DNA from: Blastomyces gilchristii SLH14081
Lineage: Eukaryota; Ascomycota; Eurotiomycetes; Onygenales; Ajellomycetaceae
Length of the DNA: 64,000 bases
Assembly (NCBI RefSeq): GCF_000003855.2
Contig: NW_003101657.1
Coordinates: forward strand, 280,083 to 344,082
Reading direction: 5' to 3'
Shown here: piece by piece, positions 37,458-49,600 of the stretch
How positions within the stretch are numbered: the first letter of the stretch is position 1
Layout: each line of letters opens with the position of its first letter
The notes under the pieces: generated by a model
What the model was told of the DNA's origin: nothing
The model's database searches: none
Seen by the model: the letters and a program-made list of their open reading frames with translations, nothing else
Program-made: the position numbers and the translations under genes

Positions 37458-39021
37458 TCAATCAACAAACGGCGCATACTCCATTCTCATCTCCTCCGTC
37501 ATCCCCATCTGCGTCAACCTCTTCTGGTCCCAAAACACGTATCCCCATTTCCTATTATAGCAATTATGCATCTGGCACAAATACTTCGAGTTCTTCTTGT
37601 GCAACCACGCCCAGCCCAAATTCGGCCTTGACCAATCTGCATCGGAGGTAAACGTCTCTGACGCTCTGACAGGGCGGAAAACCCCCACAATATTCGGATT
37701 CAGGGCCCGAGTTAGGAAAAATGAAGCACTTGTTGGGTTACTCTCGATTGCGGAGATGCTGGGATTAATCTTACGGTGTTGCGACGGGTCCATTAGACTG
37801 TTGTTTACGTCTGTGCTTGTGATGTGCTTCGTAACTGGGCTGGATTCATACTGATCAGATGCTTGGAACCATCGCCAGAGAAATTCGAGACCGCGAGCCA
37901 GGTATTGTTCTCGCTGGTCGTCGACAGCGAGGTCAAAATAGACATCTAGAAATGAATCCCTTCCCGTTAGCTCAGAAATGCACGACTAGGGGCTGTGAGA
38001 ACATACCGTCGTCCACGTCTGGTCCGCCAATGCCAATACCAACGCCACTGGCTCTTCCTCTCCTTTCACATCTGGCTTTATTACTATTTATCACTCGTAC
38101 CTGACAATCGAGTACGCTGTTATTGGAAGAGGCGCTCGTTTCCGAACTGCTCGTGAGGAATATTTGGTACATGTAATTCCTGATACAGTGGATCTCTTCT
38201 ATCTCCCACGGCGATAAGAAGTTGAGGAATGCGATGTGATGGTTTGGATAGCGCACCCCCCAGCGCGTGTGCATGACTGCCAGTAATTCTAAGCGGTACA
38301 AAGCCCGGTAAATGCGGCATGTTTCGCTTCTGGAGAGTGGGAGGATCCCATCATCGCTACCACCACCGCTGCCGCTCTCATGGTCATTGCTCTTACCACG
38401 ATGCCTTTTTCCCGTAAAAGGGTTGAGTCTCAGACAAGAACGCACAATGTCTTCTGTCATCGCGCGTACAATAAAGTGTTGTCGAACGACGGCGAGAAGT
38501 TCATCCAACAACAACGCGGCGAACTGAGCTGATAACCCGTCACCCTTTGAATATGTGAAGGTCACCCCATTAATGCTCCTTTTCTCTACTTCCTCCTTTT
38601 CCTCAACTTCCACATCTGCACCGACCTTTTGCGTCGTCTCACGAACATTCTCAACAAACTCCTGCGACAACCCACGTAACTCATCATATGTATTCAGAAA
38701 CCCCTTGGCGAGACCCAGGATCTTCACCTCGTCCTTCAGCGGCAGAGAATCACAATCAGCCGCCCGACGCAATGCCGCTAGTGAAAGCACCTCGAGGAAA
38801 ATGGGCCGCGGCGTCGTCCGAGCTAGTAAATGGCGTAAAATTCGCCTACGGTCAAACAGGTAGACGCTGTGGAAATGGGGAGATGCCTTGACCAAATCGC
38901 GGAGCGACGCGAGATCGGGGAGCTGACTTAATATCTCGATTTTGATCTCTGTGGGGAGATATTCTATTGGCGCGCTTTTGTATGGTGATGAAGGGGGCGC
39001 TGAGGGAAGATTTGATTCCAT
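37458..39021 (-). CDS. F-box domain protein
   Basis: Minus-strand exons 39021-38007 and 37945-37458, joined across a 61-nt intron (GTATGT...TTCTAG); 500 residues. The N-terminal F-box is IEYLPTEIKIEILSQLPDLASLRDLVKASPHFHSVY (about residues 19-54). The remainder is mostly helical with a charged, Glu-rich insert, a Ser/Gly-rich loop (SGSGGGSDDG) and no repeat or LRR units that I can see. The second exon continues the frame (GPDVDD|VYFDLAVDDQR) and ends MRMEYAPFVD. I chose ATG 39021, which puts the F-box close to the N-terminus. An upstream in-frame ATG at 39069 would add 16 mostly Lys-rich residues encoded by a T-run region, which is less likely. Role as an SCF adaptor is inferred; the substrate is unknown. 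Confidence 0.85.
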
Positions 39022-42000
39022 GGTTTTCCAGAGCTTGGTTAGTTGTTTTCTTTTTTTTTTTATCCCCATCAAAGGGGTATATGAATTTGGTATGTAGTTT
39101 GCTACTTATTTTATTCATATTCTTTCCCCCCCTTTTTTCCTTCTTCCTTTGGAATATCCTGTGGTGTTTAAGTAGATGAGTTTAGCAATAGATACTCTTT
39201 GTCTATGATAAAGAGAGCTTCGTAGTTCTTCAAGGAGATACTTGAAACAATCGAGGTAATGGAGATAATTCCATTCACCTTGATATCCATTGTGATTTTT
39301 TTTTTTTTCGTTACCATTCTTTGTTATACTGGGTTGAGCCAGCTTCGTGCATCGAAACGAACTTGGTGAATGAGAAAACAAACAGAATACAAAGCTTTAT
39401 TTCGAATCAGTATCAAAGCGCCAGCCCTCGCTCAAGCCTACGCTCTTCGCATCAATTTGTATGTTCTTTGACTCCTTTATCGCTTTTCGCTTCATCATCG
39501 ATTCCGGCGTCGCCTCCATGCCGTAGGCCCTCACTCAATATAAAGGTCGTGATAACCACGTATTGAATTTAGCGCCTCAAGTTGGAATCAAGAGGAAATT
39601 CGTCACAAAGCCGAAGAAAGAATTCGCCTCCAACCTATCCAAGCTGCTTTACGTACGCTTTGGACTTTTTAGCCTGTATGACAAGAACGTCAAGGGCCTT
39701 CGACTCTAGAAGTAGCAAGGGGAGGTGGGTAGCCGAAGGGATTATCGTAGCTCCATCATTCAAGATGACGTGAATATTCCTCTGCTCACACATCTTTTCC
39801 CACGGTAAGGCTTCAAACTTTTTCCATTCAAGTTTCTATTAATATAATGTCTCATTTCTTTGTAACAATGATAAGAGCTTATAATCCATAAAATTCAGAA
39901 GTATAAAGAACGCCGACTTTTCATATATTACAAAAGCCGCCAGGTAGGCGAGCCTACCCATACTGTACCATCAAATAAAATACAATTGTTATAGATGGAC
40001 GCCAAAAGTATGCCCACAGAATCAAATGGGTTCAAGGCAGAGAGAAATATATGTGGTGGAGAGGGATAAAAGAAGAGAAACACCAACATACCTAGAGTCG
40101 ATAGCCCGCACGAATGACTGTGCCAAACCCCGATACACCATCACCATTGTGGCATGCATTGCACATATAACTATACAAAAGTTCGCTCACTTTTCCTTAC
40201 CTAACCCTTGTTACCTTTTAACCTTTCACTCACTGGGAAAATGTCGGTTCGCTCGGGAAAAAAGCGAGCTGAGAATGCTAGTGAAACCGTATGAAAAACA
40301 GCCCACGTACACAATCCAGATATCCAAATGATGATAAATGTCGACCGACCACTTCATGCCACGGCTCCCACGCGAATGACGACAGGAACATCTACCGCCC
40401 TCGCCTCTCGAATAGAGCAGGCTATACACGTCCGACCAACTCGGCCCACTCCTGCATTTACACCAACCATTGCACATCACGAACGAGCAAATAGCTCCTT
40501 ATGTTCACTGCCCCGCGCGTCGATGATATAGGTGTCCTTCCGCTTTCGGCTGCGGTCATTCGCGAGCGGCAGATAGTTAGTCGGGAACGAAGAGGCATGG
40601 GATCCCTGGTGGTCTGGTATGGTTCGCGGGCTAGGAGTTGAGGGTAATGTGTGGATTGGGATATAACTGTATGGGAACGAGAATGTATGGAGTGGGTGGC
40701 CTGGGAGGCGGGAGCGGTGGGGTAGCTTGCCATTCCTTACGGCCCCATTTTCCTGTGACCCCAGGTGGTGGTCTTTTACTTGTTGACCAGGCGAGTTACG
40801 ATGGTGGTGATGATGGCGATGGTGAGGATGAGGGTGATGGGTACCATGCGCTTCGGAACAGGACACGCTCGAGCCTGCGATGGAACCGCGAGGTGGGACG
40901 CCGCTATGAAAGACACGTTGTAATTTCTGCCCAGCGATATTTGGGGAGAGTCTGAGTGGGTAGGTGTGAGCGTGACAGTTAGGGAGGCGATGGCCTTACG
41001 AGGGCGTGCGAGAATAAAAGGGTCTTGCGAGCGTTGAAGGGACAAAATAGTGCCAGCACCCCCCTGAAAATTCGTAGCAAAACACTGCAAAAAAATCAAA
41101 AAAAAACCACATTTCTCTAGAATCATTCAATTATCATCCAATACATATCAATATGCCACCTCAACTTAGTGATTTCATCATCAACAAGATTGTACACCTT
41201 CTCAAGAATGATTATATGCCTGCTGAAATCTAGTGTTGTTATTTTCGTGGGTTGGGTTGAAAAAGTGGTGGGTAGTTTGCCTGAAAGAACGGGTTGGGTT
41301 CTCGGGTAAGGAAAAAAGTTATTCAACCCGAAAAACCGGGTTGGCGAGACATTGGGACTGGGTAAATATCTGCCTAATCTAGAATATTCATTTGTTATAG
41401 CCGGCTCACAAGTATTCTATAAGAAGAATTGGTAAATATAATAATTATTATTATACAAGCATCAAACGCTCGCTTACGCTCGCTTTGCTGCTTGCGCAAC
41501 CCCCTCTACCACTTCCACCCTCGGGGCCTCTACCCCTACCGCCCCTACCGCCCCCCCTACCACTTCCACCCCCTACCCCTACCCTCCCCTTACCACCCCT
41601 TCCACCCCTTCCACCCCTTCCACCCCTTCCACCCCTTCCACCCCTTCCACCCCTTCCACCCCTTCCACCCCTTCCATCCCCTACCCCCTCTACCACCACC
41701 ACCGCCCCTACCGCCCCGTAGCCCCCCCTACCACTTCCATCCCCTACACCCCCCTTACCACCCTCTACCCCCTCTGCCACCACCACCGCCTCTACCGCCG
41801 TGTAGCCTCCCCTATCACTTCCACTCTCTACTTCTAGTTAATGGGAGACGGGGGGTGTGTGCTTCTGGCGGCACAAGAACAGGAGCAGCCGAACCACGAT
41901 AATAATAACCACACAAATAAGAACCACAAGAATAGAAATACACACAAGAATAATCACTTAATTGAACACATAGGAAACACCACACACACACTTGAACACT

Positions 42001-42543
42001 GAAACACTTGGGGGATGTTGATTGTTTTTCCCCTGATGGATGATGGTGGATCGCACGATGGAAGGCCGTATGCATTAGAAAATCTTGAATTGTAACCACT
42101 CAGTAAGACAGAACAGTACATTGGTGAGGCATATCTCTACGCTCAATACAATTCTAGTATGTGCCATCGTCGAGAAGATAGATTCTCACTAGGTTGAAAA
42201 CAGTACGTACCCCGAGTGGCATTGAGAATGGCTGCCAATAGGTTAATATTGAACAGACGGACGCTAGCGATACCTCGTTAGGAAGTACACAGAAGAGGAA
42301 AAGTCTGATTATCTTGGTGGTGAAAGAACTCCAGGAGAATGAGAACACACTATCTTTGAGAAGAATATGGAAGATAACTGGTGATCTCTACATGTACCTC
42401 CATCCGTGGACAGAGCGGGATTCTTCATTCAGGTCAAGTGAGGATGTATATTTTAAATATTAAATGTTACAACTCTGATGAATGTTTTAACCACAACTCC
42501 TTTTAAATCAACAAAAGGGGTATCTTGAGGACCAAGCAGCAAT
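39022..42543. other. Spacer with CT-rich minisatellite
   Basis: No supported gene. 40.5-40.9 kb has GGTGATGATGG-type simple sequence. 41.2-41.4 kb has several GGGTTGGGTT repeats and the hairpin CAACCCG...CGGGTTG at about 41327-41346. A C-rich array follows from about 41.5 kb. 41.9-42.5 kb is AT-rich. Confidence 0.5.
41500..41825. repeat. C-rich repeat tract containing a 9-bp minisatellite
   Basis: The centre (about 41591-41678) is about ten tandem copies of CCACCCCTT. Flanks are imperfect CTACCCC / CCACTTCCACC variants. Because the unit is 9 bp, frames stay open across it on both strands, which produces false proteins of repeated His-Pro-Phe or Gly/Arg-rich type. The minus strand is a series of GGGG runs. 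Confidence 0.85.
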
Positions 42544-44038
42544 TTAAGAGCTCTTTAGTGTTGTCTCCCACATTCTCTGCACCTCTAACAGACCCCATCT
42601 TTGCATCCACTCACATCCTACTACATTCTCAATTGTGGCTCTTTTGCTTGGCTCCAAGACCAACATCGACTTCATCATGTCACAGAACGCATCTTTCTCC
42701 TCTGCTGAAAAGGTATCAAACCTCATCCTCTCTCTTGGGTTCTGTATATATTCTGTGTATCGCTGGGTCCAGTTCCTGGTGCTGTTGCTGTACCACTGAC
42801 GAAGGGTTTCTTTCACATTTTTGTGTCCATCTTCATCAAACCAATTACTTCTTTTCTCCCACTTGCTCCACCACCGATCAGGAAGCTTACCAAGCATCTC
42901 AACATGCTCAATTGTAACCTCATCCAATGTGACAGGAAAGGCTTCAAAGGGGGGGCCGGATCCAAAAATATCCCAGATAGTGCATGCAAGCGTCCATATA
43001 TCTCCTGGGAAAGAAAGAGGCTCATCTGATTCTACAGACTCTGCGAAGTGTGCTTCTGGTGGTGCAAGCAAGAGTGGTGTATGAGCAGTGAACTGCTGTG
43101 TCACTTGAGTATCAAATGCTTCTCCAAAGTCTACAATCATAATTGCAGAGTCTGCTAGAGAAATCTCATCACTACCAAGCCCAAGCCAAACTGGGACAAT
43201 GACTTCTGAAGGAACTCCCAGATCAAGAGAAGCACCATCTTCACGAACAACCTGCTCTTTTGCTGGTTCACCGGTTCTAGCATGCAGCTGCTCAAGAGTC
43301 ATGTCTTGCATATCAAATGGCAAGCAAAGGAGAATATTTGCAAGGTGAAGATCTGCAGCCATGTTTAGATTGAGGTCAAGTAACAAGAAGGGATTGTAGC
43401 ATATTGGACATACCTCCATGAACAATGCCTTGAGAATGGATAAATTGCAGACCAAGTATCAGCTGTGATGCGATGGCTCGGGCGGCAGGAAGATGGAGGA
43501 GTCGGTGATATGCAGCATCCTTCGCTTCATGAATACTGATTCTAGCAGCGTCCATGACCAAGCACTGATGCCTACCATTTGGCCCAGAGAATGTGAAAGA
43601 ATCGAGCAGGTTCTGTACAATAGCCTTCCCAGGGAGCTTGGTTTTAGCCCTAGCTAACTGTGAAAGAATCTGTATCTCATGGGTTCGCTCAGCTGATTCT
43701 GCAGTAGAAATCTTGAGAGCAACGAGTCGGCTTTGCCTTCTATCCTCTGCCAGCCAGGTTGTGGCAGACCGACCGAACCCGAGTTTATGAGCGATAACAT
43801 ATCGACCCGCACAGAGTTCATCACCAATCATGACTGGATGATAACCTCCTGGAACATAATAGTCCAAGCGCTCAACTTCTTCCACATATCTGTACTGGAC
43901 TTTGCTGGGTTCCATGTTTGTTGCCATACTTCTGTGTATGGGTGAAATGGAGGGCTGTGCGTGGCGGAAAGGCGAACCGGGTATAAATGGTCTAATGCTA
44001 TGAAATTGCAAAAGAGCGTTGCTAGCTCGATTGGCCAT
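42544..44038 (-). CDS. SRPK-like serine/threonine protein kinase
   Basis: Minus-strand exons 44038-43414 and 43352-42544, joined across a 61-nt intron; 477 residues. The N-terminal lead-in YVEEVERLDYYVPGGYHPVMIGDEL is typical of SRPK-related kinases. Kinase landmarks: Gly-loop LGFGRSATTW (86-95), Lys109 in VALKIS, the helix-C Glu near 121, catalytic loop IVHGDLHLANILL (His207, Asp209, Asn214), DFG at 283-285, and APPEAHF as the P+1/APE equivalent. The catalytic loop reads HGD instead of HRD, common in this fungal group, and is split by the intron exactly between Gly and Asp. All catalytic residues are present, so activity is expected. Family members phosphorylate SR-type proteins; this copy's substrate is unknown. 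ATG 43924 (MATNMEPS) is an alternative start. The gene sits in a repeat-rich accessory stretch. Confidence 0.9.
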
Positions 44039-44642
44039 GTCGCGTGGGTAATGTGTGACGATGACGGGTGAGTTGATGGGTTGTTCGTAGTTAACTAGTT
44101 AACTAGTTAGTTACCCGACGAGGAACAACAATAATCCGATACTTCAACAGGTAAAGCTGGAATGTCAGAGGTTCTCTTCCAGATTATTATTGTGAATGTT
44201 GTGGAGGCGTCTTATTAGTGGGCTCCAGGTCCGTCCCTGGATGACTGAAATCAGCTGCACAGAGGATTTGCCATGCACCCAAGTGCGCGCTCAGGTCCAA
44301 TTGATCCATGATACCCCCGCAGCCTCAAGAAATGCCTAAGCGCCCTGAGCTTAGATTTTGGCAGGCTTCAGAGGCAGGGATATGGATCATCACATGCGAG
44401 TCTTAAGAGGTGTGACGGTGCATGTAGGCCTGATGATACATCGCTTGGAGATGGAAACATCGATAGCATGGTTCACTGCGGGAACTGAACAAGGGCCATG
44501 GGAAGAAGTGTGCCAGTGAACCGGTTGTGATGGTGAGTCGGGGTATATTTATGTAGGCCATGTCGCCTCTGATACGGACAATAAGCAGCGAAATCCTACT
44601 TCACCTGACACTGCTCTTGATATTCCACTCTTCGCCTTCATC
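44039..44642. promoter_or_regulatory. Divergent promoter region between the kinase and a small gene
   Basis: 604 bp shared by two divergent genes. Next to the kinase is TTAACTAGTTAACTAGTTAGTTAC (44091-44114, two overlapping palindromes). GTATATTTATG at about 44542-44552 is a TATA-like element about 90 bp upstream of the small gene's ATG. Direct regulation by these motifs is not shown. Confidence 0.4.
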
Positions 44643-45170
44643 ATGTCGACCTTGAATGCAGTCAAGTTTCGTTTCTTGAATCAACCTAGCGCCCAAACTA
44701 TCAGACAATACATAACTATCGCATATCAGACGGCGACGGACCAAAAGTTATATCCAAAGGCCATCCTCATTCGGTGACATTATTGAGACCAAGCAGACAA
44801 GAATTTTCATCAAGGCATACACTAACTTTCAATAAACTGTCAGCTCGGGCATTCACCCAACAACCACAATCGATGGCAAATATCAAAAAGACCCAAAGGG
44901 CGAGCACCTGACTCTATGCTTCAAGGATGAAGATATGCTAGCCAAAGGAATATATGTTGCCAGCCATGGATATGTGGACTCGAAGACCGATTGGAAAATT
45001 CGGGAAGCCCGTCATTCCCCGGAGAAGCCGGACTCGACGATCATGAAACGGAACGGGCGCCCCATATGGCCATCTGGAGAAGTGTGCATCTCGCAGGTCA
45101 GGATTGCGCTCTTTTGCTTTTTGCCGTGCTAACTTTTTCGATCAACCAACAGATCTTAAAGCCCTGCTAA
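44643..45170 (+). CDS. Small three-exon protein of unknown function (133 residues)
   Basis: Exons 44643-44773, 44844-45096 and 45153-45170. Introns are 70 nt (GTGACA...ACTAAC...GTCAG) and 56 nt (GTCAGG...GCTAAC...CAACAG), both with good branch sites. Phases match at both junctions and the last exon adds only ILKPC before the stop. The protein has no signal peptide, membrane span or domain I know. It contains a compact conserved-looking core (DPKGEHLTLCFKDEDM..GIYVASHGYVDSKTDW) and a C-terminal segment with REARHSPEK and GRPIWPSGE. It is well supported as a gene because two introns and a continuous frame agree, and it would be missed by single-frame searches. It converges on a decayed gene only 28 bp away. 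I do not assign a function. Confidence 0.7.
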
Positions 45171-45198
45171 TATTGCACTTTGGCACACAGATGTGGAA

Positions 45199-46654
45199 CT
45201 AATCCCATAGGAAGAGAGCCATCTCATCTAGATAAAGACATGGTTTCTCTAGAAGTTGATCACAAAGAGCTTGGAGCATAAAACGTGTAATAGTACGCCG
45301 CCATCCAGCGCGAATTGGTGGTGCTCTGGGACTGTCAAACTGCTGCAGGTTCGAGCGAATGTAATAAACTGATTGTCAGCTACATTCAAAATAGTGGAAG
45401 GAGATATTTTCGAAAATGCGACGGCTGAAGATTAACCCCCAGTCCAACATATCTGATCGCAAACTATTCATCAAGTAAACGTCCCGTGAAGTGATAGGCG
45501 AATCCTTAGACTGGCTGTAAATCCCAATTTTCGCGGCGGCATCCGCGCGGAATAAAACCCCAGCAGATAAAATAAGCTGTATTAAAAGCCACTTCCGTTC
45601 GAGTGATGTGTCTGGATTCTTCCCATCTAAGGGATTATTATTCAGGCAATCGCCGTCCTGGTGCGGAGGCAACTCCCAGAGGATTTGACCTACGCGGGTT
45701 CTCCATTCTGTCAAACTAAAATCTACCTAGGCACCCTTAATATTGAGCACTTGCATCAACGTGCTGATCTGGAACCGAAAGCTATCATGGTGTTCCGCAT
45801 GTACTATATCGGGTGGGGGATATAAAAACGTGCTGAAGAGTTGACGATGGAGGTCCGCAACGGTCTCCTTGAGCGTGACTTGGTCGTGCATATCCGATAA
45901 CGTTTAGAGCCTCTCCGTGATGGTCTTCATGGAGCAATTGCGCACCCCAATACGATTCCATGCCGAAGGGCCTGCCGCGACTAATTTCAAACGCTCAAGG
46001 GTAATATTTGGCCGATAATCGGTGTATGGATCATCTTTTCCGCGCGGCCCAGGTGCGATCTGCAAATGTGCATCCAGGGGACGTGGTTGAAACGGCTGTG
46101 CAGCGATCTTGGGCTCTTACGCAATCGGTAGCTCCAATGAAATTACGGGATCCAATGCAGCCAGCCTCTTTTGCCCTTGATGAATCCATGTTTGGAATTT
46201 CGAACACGCCAATGTCAAACGAGGGCGGTCTGGAACCATGCCTTTCAGTTAGGGCATCCGGATATATTTGTATTCCCGCACCATTTGAAGTTACTGGGAT
46301 ATGAGCATGGAGTGTCGAGGGCATGAAAGAAGGGTGCTGCAGTGCCCTTCGGTCTGCGAGGTTTCGAATTCTCGAGCTATAATCCCAAGGGAAAATGACA
46401 TGAGGATACCACCATGAGCAGTGACCCTTCTCCAGCAGAAAATGCGGTGCTCCAAAAAAGAGGTATTTCAACTCATCTTCGGACAGGGAGTCGGTGGCAC
46501 CCTTCCTCTCGTGCAGATTGGTTGCCGATTGATATTCCTCCTGGACGTCACCAGGAACACCTGGCTTCGACACAGATGAAATCGGTGCGGAAACGCTGTG
46601 AGGGTTATCGGGATGTCCGGATGGGAGCTCCTGGGCTCGTAGAGGTTTTTGCAT
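45199..46654 (-). pseudogene. Decayed gene for a fungal protein of unknown function, with RIP-like stops
   Basis: On the minus strand, coding segments run in order from ATG 46654 (MQKPLRAQELPSG..) to TAG at 45199-45201. The first segment contains ELKYLFFGAPHFLLEKG and PSFDIGVFEIPN and ends at a stop near 46031; reading then shifts frame to PYTDYRPNITLERL. That frame continues through TAA (about 45905), a TAG where neighbouring sequence reads GA*VDFSLTEWRTR (about 45729) and a TGA (about 45376), ending in APPIRAGWRRTITRFMLQAL..MALFLWD. The segments read as one protein of about 480 residues and resemble, from memory, a fungal family of unknown function; I cannot name it. The TAG before VDFS is best explained as TGG changed to TAG, and the TAA as CAA changed to TAA. 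Both are the transition type expected of RIP. One frameshift is also present. Confidence 0.75.
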
Positions 46655-49600
46655 TCCATTATGATCAGACCTATTAGCTCCTTTTCTTGTGTTTATGGCC
46701 CGGGGGGGTCAATTCACGTTGTTTGGGCTTTTGTCCTCAGGCACATCATTCTCATGCGGGTGAATGCGCAAAAAGTCCTAAGATGGAGGACTCTGCTCCA
46801 CCCGGTTTGGGGTGGCCGTCCCCGTCTGTCTTCGTACTCCCATTTTTCTTATCCTGGTTCAAAGGCATTTCGGAAACCGGGTTAAGAAGAATCCGAGTAA
46901 AGAGCTTGGAGAGAGCTGCGCCTGAGGCGTGAAGATTACCTAGGAGTTACAGCAACAGATAGGAGGAATAGGCGACAGTGAAGACTCCCGCCTTCGAGAC
47001 ATAGTTATTATGGTGATAATATCGCTATGGATATATAGCGCAAGCGAGCCCTATTCGAAGTGGATGCGAACCTTGCATCCATCCATCCATAAATAACTAT
47101 ATCTATCCCGCCACGGCGCGGAGCTGGAGCTTAGATAAGCTCGAGATTGCCCCAACACCGGCAGCGGGATTTTGAAGTTGAACTATCTCGATTCCATGCC
47201 AAACCGCAATTGAAAGTTGTATCGACTTTCGACCAGATTGATCAGTCCTGCGGTCCCCTACGGGTAATGTTCTGACGGGCCATAAAAAAAAACAATCAGG
47301 GGTTGTTGAAACGGTTCGCCTTGTTTCGAGTTTATACCAATCCATATGTTTGCCGCCATGGAACACAGGAGTCGGACTTCCTCGAACTGAAATGCCTGGT
47401 GTGCTGATAAGAACGCAAAAGCCGTACGTGTGGGGTGGTTGCGTATATAGCTTGATGGTGCATAATCCGTGTATATCTCTGGCTGTTGTTCTCCGGCAGA
47501 TCTCCACCAGTCCTTCTCCGCCGCTGGGTAAATAAATATCTAACTTCTGCATTACATATGAGATATTACCTTTTCCACGCATGTGCTCTATTTACCCAAC
47601 TCATATCACTCATAACGGTTCAATGAGTGCAGAGCCTTGTGACCCTCTGTGAGAATGCGGCAGAGGCCAGGGGGGATGAATTTTTCCCTGTTCACTGCTG
47701 CTCATATTAATATTATTGTCACTATCAAACTCAGGTCGAGCATCTCATACATTTCAGTGAAGCAACGAGGGCGATTGAGCTAGGTAATTAACTCTACTGG
47801 CTTCTTTAATCATGGTCTGTGATGGGGGGGAAGAATACACCAAGTACTTTGCATGGATCTACTCATCCCTCGTGCTCATCCACAACCACGCGCTGAGGCG
47901 AGGGTTACGCTGAGGGCATCAGGGTCGATCTGATATCTCTCGCTCCAAAAGCTTTAGGGCTCGCTGAGAAGAGAAGAGTTTTATGATTTCTAGAGATGGC
48001 ACGCCAATAAGTCCATCCCTTCTTGACCTTCAAAAGCTGTCCATGTCTATCCTCCGCCCAAAACCATAGCCATGCTCTTCCATGGGATTTATAAATAGGC
48101 CGGGTATATTTTAGAACTGTACTGAAGTAAAACAGGTGCATGGCCACTTGTTTCTTTTTGTTTGAATGACCCTTCTCCTCGAATGATAAAGTATGGCTTC
48201 TTTTGACGAGACCAACCAAGAGCAAACATTGCATCAAGATAAGTAGGTAAAATGCCTATTATCCGTCGCAGCCGTGCAGGTTCCCAATACTTGTGCGTCG
48301 AAAAAAAAAAAAAAATTCAACCACAAAGGAGATGGAGTATTTGGAATATCAAACGGCCGCTCAAAGAAACACACCAACCAACCCCCCAATCCCCCATCCC
48401 CCATCCCCCCCCAACCCTCCAAAGAAACACCGAAATAGCGCCTAAAACCTCGGCTTCATAGCCAAAAAAGCAGGAGCAAGTATGGGCAGAACCATTGGCT
48501 AATTAGTCAGTAGCCAACTAGTTAGTTAACTTAATGAATTAGTTGCCTTTAACTACAGTCTAAAACAAGATCCGCCTGCATCACCTGCATATTTTCGAGA
48601 CAAGGGCCTCAAAGCCATTTACGCTGTATTTTAATTTTTCGCTGGTGGCAAAGGCGGAGTTCCGCACGATAATAATCAGCTTTTTAAAGCCTTGGCCAGT
48701 GGCTTTTCTTTTTGCGGGCGATTGATGTGACCTCATTGCCTCATTTGAGAGTTCACGCTTTCGGTGAGAGCAAAGCAAGGAATTATTATTGTCTCCCCCT
48801 GGTTGCTCCGTAGAAATGAGTAATAATAATAGTTATTATAAAGAAGAGTAAACAAATGTTAAAAAAGGGAAATAAGGCGGAAGAAAGGTAGACTGTGTCA
48901 TCACCACCCTGGATTTCTTTCCAGCAGCGGCCTGCCGACCACATCAGTATATTCCGCTCTCGCAAGCTGTACTCCGTAGAGAAATATGAGGAAGGTTGGG
49001 AGTAGTAACCTAGCACAGGCACAGGCACAGGTACAAGAGGTACATGTACATGCAGGATCTTACAAATACAACGATCGACAAGTAACTGGCACATCGACCT
49101 ACCATGGCCATATAATAATAACTTCTTCAAGCCCAGCCTAAAATGCTTTGCCGGCCATTGACCAGGGAAAGGTATGCGCCGTAGACTGTATAGTATGGCC
49201 ACCAGGTGGCCGCCTCACTGGCCCGCCCCGTCCAACGTCGTTTGTGATCAGGATCACGGTACTCCGTAAGCGGTGACTTGATGCCCGCTGACGTATTGGA
49301 AGGGACTGGCACTTGGTATGAAGAGTTACAACGACTAGCTCCTAGCCTAGTAGTGAAGTGCCTGGCGTGGGATATCCGGCTGCTGCGTTGTGCCATGAAC
49401 GAACGGGGGCGGGCTGGCCAAGATGTAACTAGGCACAGTACCACCTGTGAGTGATGAGTGATGAGCGATGAGTGAGTTGGCCGGTTAACTAGTTAGTTGA
49501 ATATTAAATAAGTGCATTTCCCCGGATTGAAATAATAAAATAGCTGACAGATCTCGCCATCTGTCCATCCTCTCTCTTCCTGTGTTTTATTCCTTTTTTC

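Noticed and set aside
41429..41902. Pro/His-rich plus-strand frame and Gly/Arg-rich minus-strand frame
   Set aside because: Both arise from the 9-bp repeat, which cannot create stops in those frames; not genes.
47103..47582. 159-residue minus-strand frame
   Set aside because: Some coding character but no domain, no introns and no homologue known to me; noted only in the spacer description.
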